A stretch of 64,000 bases of DNA from contig NZ_CP087196.1 in assembly GCF_024749285.1 (NCBI RefSeq), forward strand, positions 3,286,001-3,350,000, written 5' to 3'. Below are positions 17,538-26,438 of this stretch, piece after piece (position 1 is the first letter of the stretch; each line of letters starts with the position of its first letter). The notes under the pieces were generated by a model. The model was not told the origin of the DNA. It did no database searches and was given only the letters and a program-made list of their open reading frames with translations. Source of the stretch: Pseudomonas sp. B21-015. GTDB lineage: Bacteria > Pseudomonadota > Gammaproteobacteria > Pseudomonadales > Pseudomonadaceae. A program made the position numbers and the translations under genes.

Positions 17538-17897
17538 CCTTGCTTCTGGGTTTGGAATCTAGGGCGACCGCCCCCTCCCTGCCACCCGAGATTTGGCATG
17601 GGCGCTCAATCGTGCGCTCATGCTTGGGAAGCGGGCAACTCTTCTTGCGCCATCCCTGAGTAGGGCTCGGTGTAGGGCTGCGGCCCGGCTTGGTGATGGA
17701 GCACGCCGTACGCGACGGCGCTACATAATGGCAAACAGCCATTCCGTGATAGTATCCGCCCCCTGCCAAAACACTCCACTAGACCGCTCGAACGTTACCA
17801 ACGTCACGTAAGCGGCTTGCAACCTCCACCTGGATCAACCTTCGAGCTCTGCGCGTTCTGCGCGCATGCCCTAGGAAATTCATGTGCAGGGCAGTGA
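17538..17897. other. 360-bp gap
   Basis: No supported gene. The stretch is GC-rich and contains short inverted repeats, for example around 17706-17722. It separates the regulator/membrane-protein pair from the patatin gene, which therefore probably has its own promoter. Confidence 0.4.
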
Positions 17898-19754
17898 ATG
17901 GGCCCCCATCTATCAACCAGACCTGATAAGTCCAACATGACAAGCTCAATGGAAGATGCTGTTGAAAAGCGCGAAGCCCCCTTCACTTCGGGCGGCGCAA
18001 ACGACGAGCTGTTCGAAAGGGTAGGTGCTCACGAGCAGCTGCCCAAATCGCCTGTGTTCTTAGCGCTTCAGGGCGGCGGCGCCAAGGGCATCGTCCATAT
18101 TGGCGGCATCGCTGCACTGGAAGAGCTCAATTTCGACATCCGGGCAGTATCGGGCACCTCCGCAGGATCAATGGTCGCCGCGCTGATCGCTGCTGGTTTC
18201 AATTCCAAGGATCTAGTCGACCCTGACGGCAAAAAGCACTTTTTTACAGGCAAACTCTTCGGCAAAGAAAAAGGCCAGCTGAATTATTCGAAACCGACAC
18301 ATCTATTTACCCGCCTGGGTTGGTTTACGATCAAGTCTGCCGTGCTACTCGGCAAAGCGCTGAAGATCTTTTCGCCTTGCCCTGACGACTCAGAACTAGC
18401 AACGACCGACAACTGGGCCTGGCGAATCCTCATCGCAGCCTTGGTCTCCTGGGGCTTTTTTGAAACGTGGCCCATGCCGTTTTGGCCTCTGGTAGCCACC
18501 GGGGTTGGTGTAATCGGCTTCGTCATCTGGGCACTGGTCGGCCTTACGACGGTGCACAAAGTCCGGGATTTCATCGACGCTGCGATCGCCTTCAAACTCA
18601 AGGAAAACGGCAAAACCCACAAAAACAAGAACATCACGTTTCGGGATATGCACAATGCTGGCTGCATCCCCCTAAAAATTATTGCTACAAACAAAAGCTC
18701 CGAGAGACTTGAGTACTTTTCGCACGGTCGCACGCCTCGGGTGACAGTAGCAGATGCGGTGGCGGCCTCGATCTGCCTTCCCATCATTTTCAGGCACTGG
18801 AAATTCAACTTCTTTCGTCATACGCCGACCGGCGTTGAGAAGGTCTATGGGAAATTCCTCGATGGCGGACTCGTATCGAACCTACCGGCCTGGGCATTCG
18901 ATGAAGAAAGACTTAAGCAAGCCGACGCCACCACCGTGGCATTCAGCCTTGAAAGTCCTGCTCCGAAGGATAAAATGCATTGGCTGCTATCCATCGCTAA
19001 TACCGTGGTCAATGGATCAGGAGAGATCCATACCCGGGCAGCTGGCTCAATGGCGACCGTTGCGCTTCCGACCACACTGGATCTCCTGGATTTCGATGTG
19101 TCTGCCGAGGACGTCTATGCTGAGGTAGATAAGGCCAAGGTCAAAGCTTTGAAAGACGTCGGTAACGAGCTCATTCACGCTCCGAACACGTTGAGCAAGG
19201 GAGCGAAGGACATCCACGCTATCCTTGAGCAGATCCTCAACGAAGAGGGACGCAATTTCGCCAGGAAAGTCCCACGCTATAGATTGAGGGTCGCATTGGG
19301 CGCTCAGATTGGCTACTCCACCTCGGACATCACCTTTGTCTTCGACCATGGTTATGACTCCGGCGATCCTGATCGGTACGCAACCGTTCCTTTGAGGGGT
19401 TCCTACGCCGGAAACGCCTGGAGCCAAAAAGAGGCGTATGCGACTGGCGAACCACACGATGAGCCGATGATGGAAAATGCTTGGCCTGCGATGAACTGGA
19501 TGGTCTGCATTCCGTCATACCCCAAAGACAAGGTGTGCATCGCTAACCGGTATGGTGAACAGATCATCCGAGGATCACGGGACAAAATCCGTCCATGTAT
19601 CATCAAAATTGATTGTGATATGCCAATTCGAGATAGCCGTGACGCGTACGAAAAGTTCCTTGACTTTTTGACAAAGGCTCAACGCGCCGTGCATGATTAT
19701 GCTAACGACGTTGGAATTGCAAATTACGTGCAGGGCCAAAACAAATGGAAATAA
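17898..19754 (+). CDS. Membrane patatin-like phospholipase
   Basis: 618 aa from ATG 17898; ATG 17937 is possible. The patatin hydrolase core is clear: oxyanion loop LQGGGAKGI (residues 57-65), nucleophile elbow GTSAGS (Ser88), and the catalytic Asp in FLDGGLVSNLP. Between them lies an inserted pair of transmembrane helices (about residues 172-218: ILIAALVSWGFF and VATGVGVIGFVIWALVG). This is unlike soluble CapV and puts the enzyme at the inner membrane. Patatins degrade phospholipids and serve as abortive-infection effectors in several defence systems. The next gene overlaps by 10 bp. It may be a further effector of the WYL-controlled locus or an independent toxin-type pair. Confidence 0.8.
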   Translation: MGPHLSTRPDKSNMTSSMEDAVEKREAPFTSGGANDELFERVGAHEQLPKSPVFLALQGGGAKGIVHIGGIAALEELNFDIRAVSGTSAGSMVAALIAAGFNSKDLVDPDGKKHFFTGKLFGKEKGQLNYSKPTHLFTRLGWFTIKSAVLLGKALKIFSPCPDDSELATTDNWAWRILIAALVSWGFFETWPMPFWPLVATGVGVIGFVIWALVGLTTVHKVRDFIDAAIAFKLKENGKTHKNKNITFRDMHNAGCIPLKIIATNKSSERLEYFSHGRTPRVTVADAVAASICLPIIFRHWKFNFFRHTPTGVEKVYGKFLDGGLVSNLPAWAFDEERLKQADATTVAFSLESPAPKDKMHWLLSIANTVVNGSGEIHTRAAGSMATVALPTTLDLLDFDVSAEDVYAEVDKAKVKALKDVGNELIHAPNTLSKGAKDIHAILEQILNEEGRNFARKVPRYRLRVALGAQIGYSTSDITFVFDHGYDSGDPDRYATVPLRGSYAGNAWSQKEAYATGEPHDEPMMENAWPAMNWMVCIPSYPKDKVCIANRYGEQIIRGSRDKIRPCIIKIDCDMPIRDSRDAYEKFLDFLTKAQRAVHDYANDVGIANYVQGQNKWK

Positions 19755-20131
19755 AACTCCGCATGCCAGGCGGCACCGTCATCTCTTCGGACTCGAAGAA
19801 ACGAGTTATTGCGAAAAAATCGGCTGCTGATACCGCTTCTAAATATATAGAAGAAATCAGAGAAACAGCCAGCGAAGTGCGTGAACTCATTCGCCAAAGC
19901 AATGAACTAGACGAGCTTGAAAAACATCTCGATCAGGTGGGTTACGCAGAGTGGGTCAAAAGTGGCGACAAGGAAAGGTTTTATGAAATCATGAAGACGC
20001 TCAACTCAGGCGCTGCCACGGCACGCGAGTATTGGGAAGAACGTCACAGCAGCCCAAATCATCGAAAAAACCGGGTTCATTCCACATCTTCGAAGCCGAA
20101 CAAGAAGATTGAAAACGATTACGGGCCGTAG
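19745..20131 (+). CDS. Small coiled-coil partner of the patatin
   Basis: 128 aa, starting inside the last codons of the patatin gene (ATG 19745; 10-bp overlap), which implies coupled translation in near-fixed ratio. A predicted helical/coiled-coil stretch covers residues ~27-60 (ADTASKYIEEIRETASEVRE). The C-terminal tail is basic and probably disordered. It may be an inhibitor, sensor or scaffold for the phospholipase. No family recognised. Confidence 0.6.
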   Translation: MEIKLRMPGGTVISSDSKKRVIAKKSAADTASKYIEEIRETASEVRELIRQSNELDELEKHLDQVGYAEWVKSGDKERFYEIMKTLNSGAATAREYWEERHSSPNHRKNRVHSTSSKPNKKIENDYGP

Positions 20132-20525
20132 ACCGTAGTCAGGGTATCTGGGGCCCCATGACGAATGGCGCTTCAGTGCTTGCTTGAAGCTCTTCTATGC
20201 TGCCGGTCATTCTGTGCTGCGCTGAGCATACATGTCACCCATGTCTACTTTGGCTGCCCGCGACTAATAGACTTAAGGCCCTTCACACTAAACCGTTCAA
20301 CCATGCACAATTTATATTAAGAGCTTGCTATCTTTAGCGAAAGCATAGCCGTCAGTGGTGGCAATAGGAATATTGTATAAGCTGAAGAGTACGGCGTGCT
20401 TGTCTATATTGTTCTGTGCCCGGTATGACATAGCACCTCACATCAATTGCTAAAATCAACAACTCCGATGAACCTGGATTAATGTTGAGACATTGCATAG
20501 CGGTTCAATAAACTCGATCGAGTCA
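20132..20525. other. 394-bp gap
   Basis: No gene is supported. It contains an AT-rich tract (20295-20420) that could carry promoters. The downstream gene is convergent, so a terminator is expected, but no perfect hairpin was seen. Confidence 0.35.
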
Positions 20526-21065
20526 TCACAACCCCAGATCATTTTGCAAACAAAGCTCTGCCAAGTGCTGAGGAACATCGTCATTTTCAACCCATAAGGC
20601 TAGGGCTTCATACGTCAGGGCGTACCAAAGCACGCGTGGGATAATGATATTTTTTCTAAGTGTTCTATCTCCATCGATCTGAATAGGCCATCCAAGCGTG
20701 TAGCGAAGAGCGTTCAAGGCTTTTCTAGGCAATCGTGTTCTGCCTTTATAATCTGTTATTTGGGCGGCTGGAAAACGAAACCTACCGTAATATTTGCATT
20801 TTTTCATGCCGGCTCTAATAAGGCCCATGAGCTCCTTTTGCGACCTTTCATGAGAGACAACCGTCCAAATTTTAAGGATGTCCTCGTCGAGAAACTCTTC
20901 CCTCACTCCAAGATCAGGAAAGTAACGACGCCTGTGTTTATCCCAGGAGGGGCGACTCGGATGCCAGCAGTCGTTCAACAAATCCCAACAGGACTGGTGA
21001 TTGCTTGGATGAGCTGGTGATTGCACTTCGGCTAGATATGAAATTGGGGTGAGTACAGTTTTCAT
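20526..21065 (-). CDS. Hypothetical protein
   Basis: 179 aa from ATG 21065 (MKTVLTPISYLAE); the frame stays open to 21194 and could add 43 residues. Rich in Trp, Arg and Lys, with KCKYYGRFRFPAAQITDYKGRTR in the middle and an acidic C-terminus. No signal peptide or known motif. It stands alone between divergent and convergent neighbours. Confidence 0.45.
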   Translation of the reverse strand: MKTVLTPISYLAEVQSPAHPSNHQSCWDLLNDCWHPSRPSWDKHRRRYFPDLGVREEFLDEDILKIWTVVSHERSQKELMGLIRAGMKKCKYYGRFRFPAAQITDYKGRTRLPRKALNALRYTLGWPIQIDGDRTLRKNIIIPRVLWYALTYEALALWVENDDVPQHLAELCLQNDLGL

Positions 21066-21368
21066 GGAAAATCCCGTTTTATTCCAGCATAGGGAGTGCG
21101 CATTACCAGGGTCAATGCCTCTTCTTTTGCATTTTATTAACCAAAAATGCCAAGGAGGCCATTGGAAGGGTTTTACAGGGATGGTTCTATTCAAATAAAC
21201 CCGACAGAAGTCTCACCTGCTTTAATGGCACTCTATCCCGCGAAAACGGATAACCAATATTTGCCATAAAGATGCTGCTGATACCAGCCCCGTTACAATC
21301 GTATGGACTATTGCTACGCCATCACCTAACCTCGGATGCGCCATTCCCGGCTAAACAAGGAGGTATCG

Positions 21369-21653
21369 ATGTCTGTCTATATGGTTACATGGAATCTCAA
21401 CAAGGAACGCGGCAACTACGATCAAGCTCGTCGAGCGTTCATCGCGCATTTGGAGCGTTACCCAAACGTCAAAGACTCGGGACTGGAAACTGTGCGGTGG
21501 ATTGATAGTAATGCCACTCCAGAGCAGGTCAATGATGATCTTAAGCTTAAACTCGACAACAACGATCGCATCTTCATCACCAAAGTGAACAATGGAGAAC
21601 GTCAAGGTTGGCTTGATAAGAGCGTCTGGGATTGGATCAATGCACGAGCCTAA
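21369..21653 (+). CDS. Small conserved protein (SinR-annotated family)
   Basis: 94 aa from ATG 21369, with a strong AAGGAGG site 6 bp upstream. It shows the pattern MSVYMVTWNLNKER..Y..AR and NDRIFITKVNNGERQGWLDK..WDWIN. This matches a small family usually named SinR in Pseudomonas annotation, probably a ferredoxin-like fold akin to VapD/Cas2. The fold statement is inference. A hairpin terminator follows 50 bp downstream, so the gene is monocistronic. Biochemical function unknown. Confidence 0.65.
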   Translation: MSVYMVTWNLNKERGNYDQARRAFIAHLERYPNVKDSGLETVRWIDSNATPEQVNDDLKLKLDNNDRIFITKVNNGERQGWLDKSVWDWINARA

Positions 21654-21704
21654 GGTCTTGGGCAGATAGAGCCTTGGCAATCGCCAAAGTGAATGCCCTC
21701 CCAC

Positions 21705-21735
21705 AAAGGCAGGTGCTTGCTTGTACCTGCCTTTT
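21705..21735 (+). terminator. Rho-independent terminator
   Basis: AAAGGCAGGT (21705-21714) pairs with ACCTGCCTTT (21725-21734) around a 10-nt loop and ends in a short T-run. It lies 51 bp after the 94-aa gene. Confidence 0.75.
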
Positions 21736-22142
21736 ACCCAATGTACCGTGGAGGGCGATGCCCACTGACCTAGCATCCTGCGCAGACCATTCTTGCCCAG
21801 AACGAGCAGCGCTTTTTCTCAAAGGTTTCTACCCTGGGGCAACGGAGCTATTTATCGGCCAACTGGCAGTGAAGCAGAATCTGGAGTCGACGGAAATTGG
21901 ATTTTAGTGATTGCAGCAGTAGCCGCGTCCACTGCGTTAGATTTCGCTTTATCCCAAGACGCTTGGTCAGCGAACATCCAGACGAAAATTGCAACGATCA
22001 CAGCAGTCGGAAACAGCCACGTACTCAGCGCGCTGATCCAACCAACTCACGAGCCACCAAACCAGTGAGCGAGCGCAAGCATTCGCGCTTAGCGGCGTAT
22101 CGTAACCACCAACATTTCTGACAATGGACTGGAGTTTGCTGA

Positions 22143-22691
22143 ATGGAAATTTCACGGAGCACGATGTACGAGCTTTTTGAAGAGGCATTCACCCGCTTCC
22201 TGATCAAAGACGCAGCTAGCATCAGAGACAATACTGCCGAAAGAAATCTCTGCGGTCGGCTCGCAATGCAGTTCGAAAATTTGCTTCCCTCCTACAGCCT
22301 TGAAGGTTACTGCGCAGATCCTGAGTACAACAGAAAGCAAGGTGGGCAGATCAAGACTGTCCTATTGGACAATACGGAGGTGATCAACGTCACCTGCGAT
22401 CTCATCGTGCACAGTCGTGGAGAGAAAGGACGAGATAATCTGATCGCCATTGAAATGGCCAAGCCCGACAAAACTGCTGAACAGATACACTCGGATAGGC
22501 TACGGCTTATGGCTCTCACCAAAAAGAGCTTTGACGATGTCTGGTCATATGACGGTGTCACTCATCCCGAGCACGTCTGTGGATACATGCTGGGGGCGTT
22601 CATCATGGTCGATCGCATCAATCAGGTTGCATCGGTTGAGTTCTTCGAAGATGGAGCGCCGAAGGCTAACAGGCGAGCATTTGCTTTGTAG
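22143..22691 (+). CDS. Possible PD-(D/E)XK-like nuclease-fold protein
   Basis: 182 aa with GGAG 8 bp before ATG. The segment ERNLCGRLAMQFENLL...ADPEYNRKQGG...VTCDLIVHSRG...NLIAIEMAK follows the layout of a restriction-endonuclease-like core: early Glu/Asp, the D of CDLIVH, then IE-x-x-K. In most relatives I recall the last motif reads IEMKK/IEIKK; here IEMAKPDK displaces the lysine, so the site may be weakened. Monocistronic as far as can be seen. Role in defence is plausible but unproven. Confidence 0.55.
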   Translation: MEISRSTMYELFEEAFTRFLIKDAASIRDNTAERNLCGRLAMQFENLLPSYSLEGYCADPEYNRKQGGQIKTVLLDNTEVINVTCDLIVHSRGEKGRDNLIAIEMAKPDKTAEQIHSDRLRLMALTKKSFDDVWSYDGVTHPEHVCGYMLGAFIMVDRINQVASVEFFEDGAPKANRRAFAL

Positions 22692-22869
22692 CTTGTCTGA
22701 CCCGACGGCAACGCTCCTCCGAGTATGGATGGGCTGCCGACGTTGAGGGTGAGTGAAATGCAGAGCTGATGACGCAGATGGAAATCGGCGCTTTCCGCGA
22801 AATGGGTTGGCCGGGCGCATAAAACATCCCGGCCCGACAACCATAGCGTTAATCACTGCGCCCCCGCTT

Positions 22870-23246
22870 CTACCGTTGCAGGCGCTCCAAGAGTTGCTCC
22901 CAAAAGAATTCAGCAGCCCCCTCTTGGCTCAGTTTGTTCGCGCGCCCTGAATAGCGCCCCCCCCCATCAGCGTCTTGAAATAGATGGCCTGATCGTCAAC
23001 CTCGACCGACAACGCCTCGTTGTATCCGTTGCTGGAGATCTGGTCGGAATAGGTAATGCTGTTTCGATCGAAACTTTCACCGATAGCGATGGTAGAGCCG
23101 TTTGCACTCCCCTTTAGCTGCGGCTGAACCGTGAATTGAATTTGCTTCTCCCCGGCACCCACTCCCCCGTCCCCTACTCTGACAAACGCGATTAACGTAG
23201 TACCTGGGCCATGAGCAATGCTCCTAGTTTTTTCGTCTGGCTGCAT
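22870..23246 (-). pseudogene. Frameshifted hypothetical gene interrupted at a G9 run
   Basis: From the 5' side the frame reads TTLIAFVRVGDGG...AIYFKTLMGGG and then ends early as AIQGARTN. One extra G in the run of nine (22957-22965, C on the + strand) would continue the protein as RYSGRANKLSQEGAAEFFWE and QLLERLQR, stopping at 22870. That tail is clearly protein-like. The first 14 codons (MQPDEKTRSIAHGP) belong to DNA shared with the other HTH-ParA locus, so the native N-terminus may be missing too. Family unknown. Confidence 0.6.
22957..22965. repeat. C9/G9 homopolymer tract inside a gene
   Basis: Nine consecutive C on the + strand (G on the coding strand) at the exact point where the reading frame is lost. 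Such tracts slip readily, and they are also prone to sequencing error. Confidence 0.85.
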
Positions 23247-23287
23247 TGGCTAGTCTTCCTGCACCAGGCTAGGGTCGGAGAAGAGCA
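23204..23287. promoter_or_regulatory. Control region of HTH-ParA copy 2
   Basis: Nearly identical to 9461-9545, including the GAGCAATGCTC palindrome (23213-23223) and GGAG ribosome site. Here the ATG of the ParA gene is intact. Probably an autoregulatory operator; inferred. Confidence 0.5.
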
Positions 23288-24415
23288 ATGAAAGACGAGC
23301 TTCGCATATTACTGAGAAAGCTTCGTGAGTCAGCAAAGATCAGTGTCGCGCTAGCGGCGAAGCGAGCATTTGTAGATGAGCGTACCTGGCGTTCCTGGGA
23401 AACCTTGAAGGGGGCAACGTATGACCGCCAGCCATCCGAAAAAGCGCTATGGAGCTTTTTTCAACGCTCTGGAATCGAGATGCCTCAAGAGTTCAAGGCG
23501 CGAGCGGATGACAAACCACTCGGGAGGGTATTGTCGATTGCTAGCTACAAAGGCGGCGTTGGCAAATCCCCCATCACGATCAACGTTGCGGCACAGTTAG
23601 CGGAGCAAAACTTCAAGGTCGCGGTTGTCACAGACGACGGCGTATTTCGAGGGATGTGCAACGACGGTCGAGGGCCAGCCCCTGGAACCCAAGTCAGCAA
23701 AATTGACTTCTATGATGAACTCGACCTTATAACCTCGCAGGCGGATCTCAAAAAAATGAAAAAAGAGATCCGCGACAACGTCACCCACCTGCCCATTGGA
23801 GAACAGCAGATGGGCAGATTTCTCTATGGCCATCTTATCAATGCGGTTGAACGCAAGGCTCTAGCCACCGAACGGCTCAGCGACTTGATCATTCGGTACG
23901 ACTACGTTTTTCTGGATATCAACGTGAAGACCGAACTGATACGCAGACACGCCGACTTGGTGGCGATTGTTTTGGACAGCAACTGCTACTACTCAATTCA
24001 GAGCGCCGAGGCGTTTCTCGCAGCTTTGAGAGCGATCAAGTGCCGCAAGGCAGCGCCGGCTTATTTCGGGCTGATTACCAACTGCGATGTGGGTGGGGTC
24101 AGCAGAGAACTGCAAGAATTCGTAGGCGACCTGCCCGGTTTGAGCGATGAGATTCGTGAAGACCTTCAGCAAGCCAAGCGCGAACATTACCTTCGCCGTG
24201 AGCGCCTTCATCAAATTATTCATGCGCTGGATTTGCCGATGCTGACAACTGAAATGACGGCATCTCACAAGATCGCCATTGAGCTTTACAATGAAAGTCG
24301 AGATTTTTTGGATGGATACTGCTATTTCCATTCGCTCATAGATGTAGCCCCGCACTCACATGCTGCCGGGGAAGTCCGACGGCTGACAGATGAGCTGATC
24401 AACTCTCGAATGTAA
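23288..24415 (+). CDS. HTH-ParA-type ATPase, copy 2 (intact)
   Basis: 375 aa. Residues 1-55 form a helix-turn-helix-like domain (LRKLRESAKISVALAAKRAF, VDERTWRSWE). From residue 80 on it is a ParA/MinD-like ATPase with YKGGVGKSPIT (K88-T97): the signature lysine and P-loop lysine remain, but the usual TT is replaced by SP. Walker B is VFLDINVK. A conserved C-terminal YFHSLIDVAPHSHAAGEVRR block marks the family. GGAG lies 8 bp before ATG. There is no ParB gene or parS-like array beside it, so a partitioning role is doubtful; a regulatory or positioning ATPase is more likely. Confidence 0.8.
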   Translation: MKDELRILLRKLRESAKISVALAAKRAFVDERTWRSWETLKGATYDRQPSEKALWSFFQRSGIEMPQEFKARADDKPLGRVLSIASYKGGVGKSPITINVAAQLAEQNFKVAVVTDDGVFRGMCNDGRGPAPGTQVSKIDFYDELDLITSQADLKKMKKEIRDNVTHLPIGEQQMGRFLYGHLINAVERKALATERLSDLIIRYDYVFLDINVKTELIRRHADLVAIVLDSNCYYSIQSAEAFLAALRAIKCRKAAPAYFGLITNCDVGGVSRELQEFVGDLPGLSDEIREDLQQAKREHYLRRERLHQIIHALDLPMLTTEMTASHKIAIELYNESRDFLDGYCYFHSLIDVAPHSHAAGEVRRLTDELINSRM

Positions 24416-25085
24416 AGCACTGGGCGCGCCTTGCCGCCTGGTCGTACTCAAAATATATAACTGCCATATTGCTCAACTTTGAAGAATGCTTATGTAGCCG
24501 TTTTGCGACTGCACCCTAATAGGCTTGCAAAAAAAATGCGGGATGTGAAACATTTGCTGGGGAGCTTCTTGGGCACTTTTCTAACGGTCTGCTTTGTAGA
24601 CCGCTCAACCGGTCAAAAGCTCCAAGGGGACTGGTTACAAAAATGCGAGCACTCTGCGCCATCACTCAATTTCGTTGAGCTACCTTTTGAGGTGCTGGAT
24701 GGTGATCTGATGATTGGGTGATTCGGGGAGTTGCCTTACGAGTAGGTTGAGAGTCCGAATGAGCGTTGCTCTCCCAAGTCTCGCCATGACTCAAAGTCGT
24801 GACATCTCGCGATAATCTACAGATGTAAAACTCTCCCGGATCACCACCTAGCAATACCCTCCTCTCCCCTAGATTACCTATCTTAGGAAACTACCCCGCC
24901 GTTCCTCAGCCGAATGTTCTAGGAAATCCTGTCCCCCACCTGATTGCCAGCCTGACCAAGGAGGAGTGGTTTGCTGACGGATTTTGTTGCATCCGAGGCG
25001 TGAAAACTCAATCCAGCTCAGTTACTCTGAAAGCACGTAGTGGCACACCCCCCCTATTAAGCCACTATCAATCTGGAGATCGCAC
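24416..25085. other. 670-bp gap, at most very weak ORFs
   Basis: A TTG-started 80-codon frame at 24479-24721 lacks a ribosome site and a recognisable fold, so it is not called. The rest holds AT-rich spacer, then a conventional ribosome site at the end for the 54-aa gene. Confidence 0.35.
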
Positions 25086-25250
25086 ATGGGTAAAATTGCT
25101 GCTGCGTTGACAGTTCTGATTGGCGTTTTCGGCTTTGGATTGGCAGAGGGGCCTCAGGCGGCTCAAACGCCTCTATTTATGGCGATCGTGGCCAGCACCA
25201 TGGCGCTCGCTGCCTTGATACATATCTACGGGCCTCCACTAGCCGACTAA
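25086..25250 (+). CDS. 54-aa membrane microprotein
   Basis: ATG 25086 is preceded by CTGGAGATCG (GGAG at 8 bp). The product has two hydrophobic helices, AAALTVLIGVFGFGLA and FMAIVASTMALAALIHIY, joined by a short polar turn. It is too short for many gene finders but has a clear start and stop. Unknown role; it sits 128 bp upstream of an HNH gene on the same strand. Confidence 0.6.
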   Translation: MGKIAAALTVLIGVFGFGLAEGPQAAQTPLFMAIVASTMALAALIHIYGPPLAD

Positions 25251-25377
25251 AAAGACTGCTCGTATCGACTCCTCAATCCAGTGCAGAAATGAGGGGATTG
25301 AGCTCTATGGCCACCAAATCCACTGGCAAAATCGCATCGAGCCCAACTCGACGTCATCCAAGGACTGGAGGTACGCC

Positions 25378-26043
25378 ATGGCTAATCTCTACGCACACAA
25401 ACTCTGGTCAGCATACAGAGAACGGATCATCATCCTCGATGACGGGAGATGTGTGGAGTGCGGGCGTTCAAGGGACGAAGTTGTCCTGCAGGTTCACCAT
25501 AAACGCTACATCAGCAACCGCAAACCCTGGGAGTACGAAACGTCTGATTGCGAAACGTTGTGTCGAGGTTGCCATGCAAAACACCATGGCGAAATACGAC
25601 CGGATACAGGGTGGGAGTACGTCGGCGAAGAAGATCTTGGCGATCTGAGCGGCAACTGCGAACTTTGCGACAATGCCATTCGCTATGTGCACTACATACA
25701 ACACGAGCACTGGGAGCAGATGGGGGTTGGAACGCATTGCTGCGACAATCTCACAGGGACAAGAGAGGCCGCTGAAGGGAGGCGACGTCTTGGGCGTTAC
25801 AGGCGATTCATGTCATCGACAAAATGGACTGGTGGCAGCGACTTCTTGAACACCAAACACAACGGGCTCACTGTCGCGATCGTGCCAGATCAACAAAACT
25901 ACAAACTGATCATCAATCATGTATCTGGACGAAAGAGATTCGCCAATGTGCTGGACGCTCAAAATTTTGCGTTCGACTTTATTGATAGCGGTGCAGCAGC
26001 TGAGTTTTCCAAAAAACAAAAAACGGACAAGAAGAAGCGCTGA
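25378..26043 (+). CDS. HNH endonuclease family protein
   Basis: 221 aa from ATG 25378 (GGAGGTACGCC upstream). The N-terminal half is an HNH domain: GRCVECG, LQVHHKRYIS, CETLCRGCHAKHHGE. A second C..C...H...C cluster (NCELCDNAIRYVH...HCCDNL) suggests another zinc site with a role in recognition. The C-terminus is Lys-rich. Such solitary HNH proteins are frequent island cargo. It is not related by eye to the HNH protein at 8159. Confidence 0.75.
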   Translation: MANLYAHKLWSAYRERIIILDDGRCVECGRSRDEVVLQVHHKRYISNRKPWEYETSDCETLCRGCHAKHHGEIRPDTGWEYVGEEDLGDLSGNCELCDNAIRYVHYIQHEHWEQMGVGTHCCDNLTGTREAAEGRRRLGRYRRFMSSTKWTGGSDFLNTKHNGLTVAIVPDQQNYKLIINHVSGRKRFANVLDAQNFAFDFIDSGAAAEFSKKQKTDKKKR

Positions 26044-26438
26044 ACCTAGAACGATGCTTTCAGGACAAGGCGCTTCCTGTTGAGCTATGTCTTGCCGCAA
26101 CAAATCCCCGCATGGCAACCATCGCGGCAACCAACCTCTACGCAAACCAATACCCGATGATTTGCTGAGCTTCATCAATGCCGGGTACGCCAACGACGAC
26201 TTGCATTTAGACAATCCGAAACCAACCATCCTTCTCCATACAATCGACACTGAAGCCCCCTTTTGCTATGGCCACCAAATGTTGGCACCCGATAGTCTAT
26301 TTGCTCACACCTGACGTATGCTCCATCTGCTGGGCGACACCTCCTAACCAAGCGAATCGGCCCCTGGAGTTTATCCGCTGCGCCCGTTCAGTCTCCGTTG
26401 AGGTGAATTCAAAAATAAACCAGAACGGAAGCTGAGTT
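26044..26438. other. 395-bp gap upstream of Gabija
   Basis: No supported gene. Short frames here have no ribosome site or recognisable fold. It probably contains the Gabija promoter. Confidence 0.4.

Noticed and set aside
9546..24415. Plasmid-type partition loci
   Set aside because: ParA-like genes lack ParB partners and parS arrays, and have an N-terminal HTH and altered P-loop.
24479..24721. 80-codon frame after HTH-ParA copy 2
   Set aside because: TTG start, no ribosome site and no recognisable fold.
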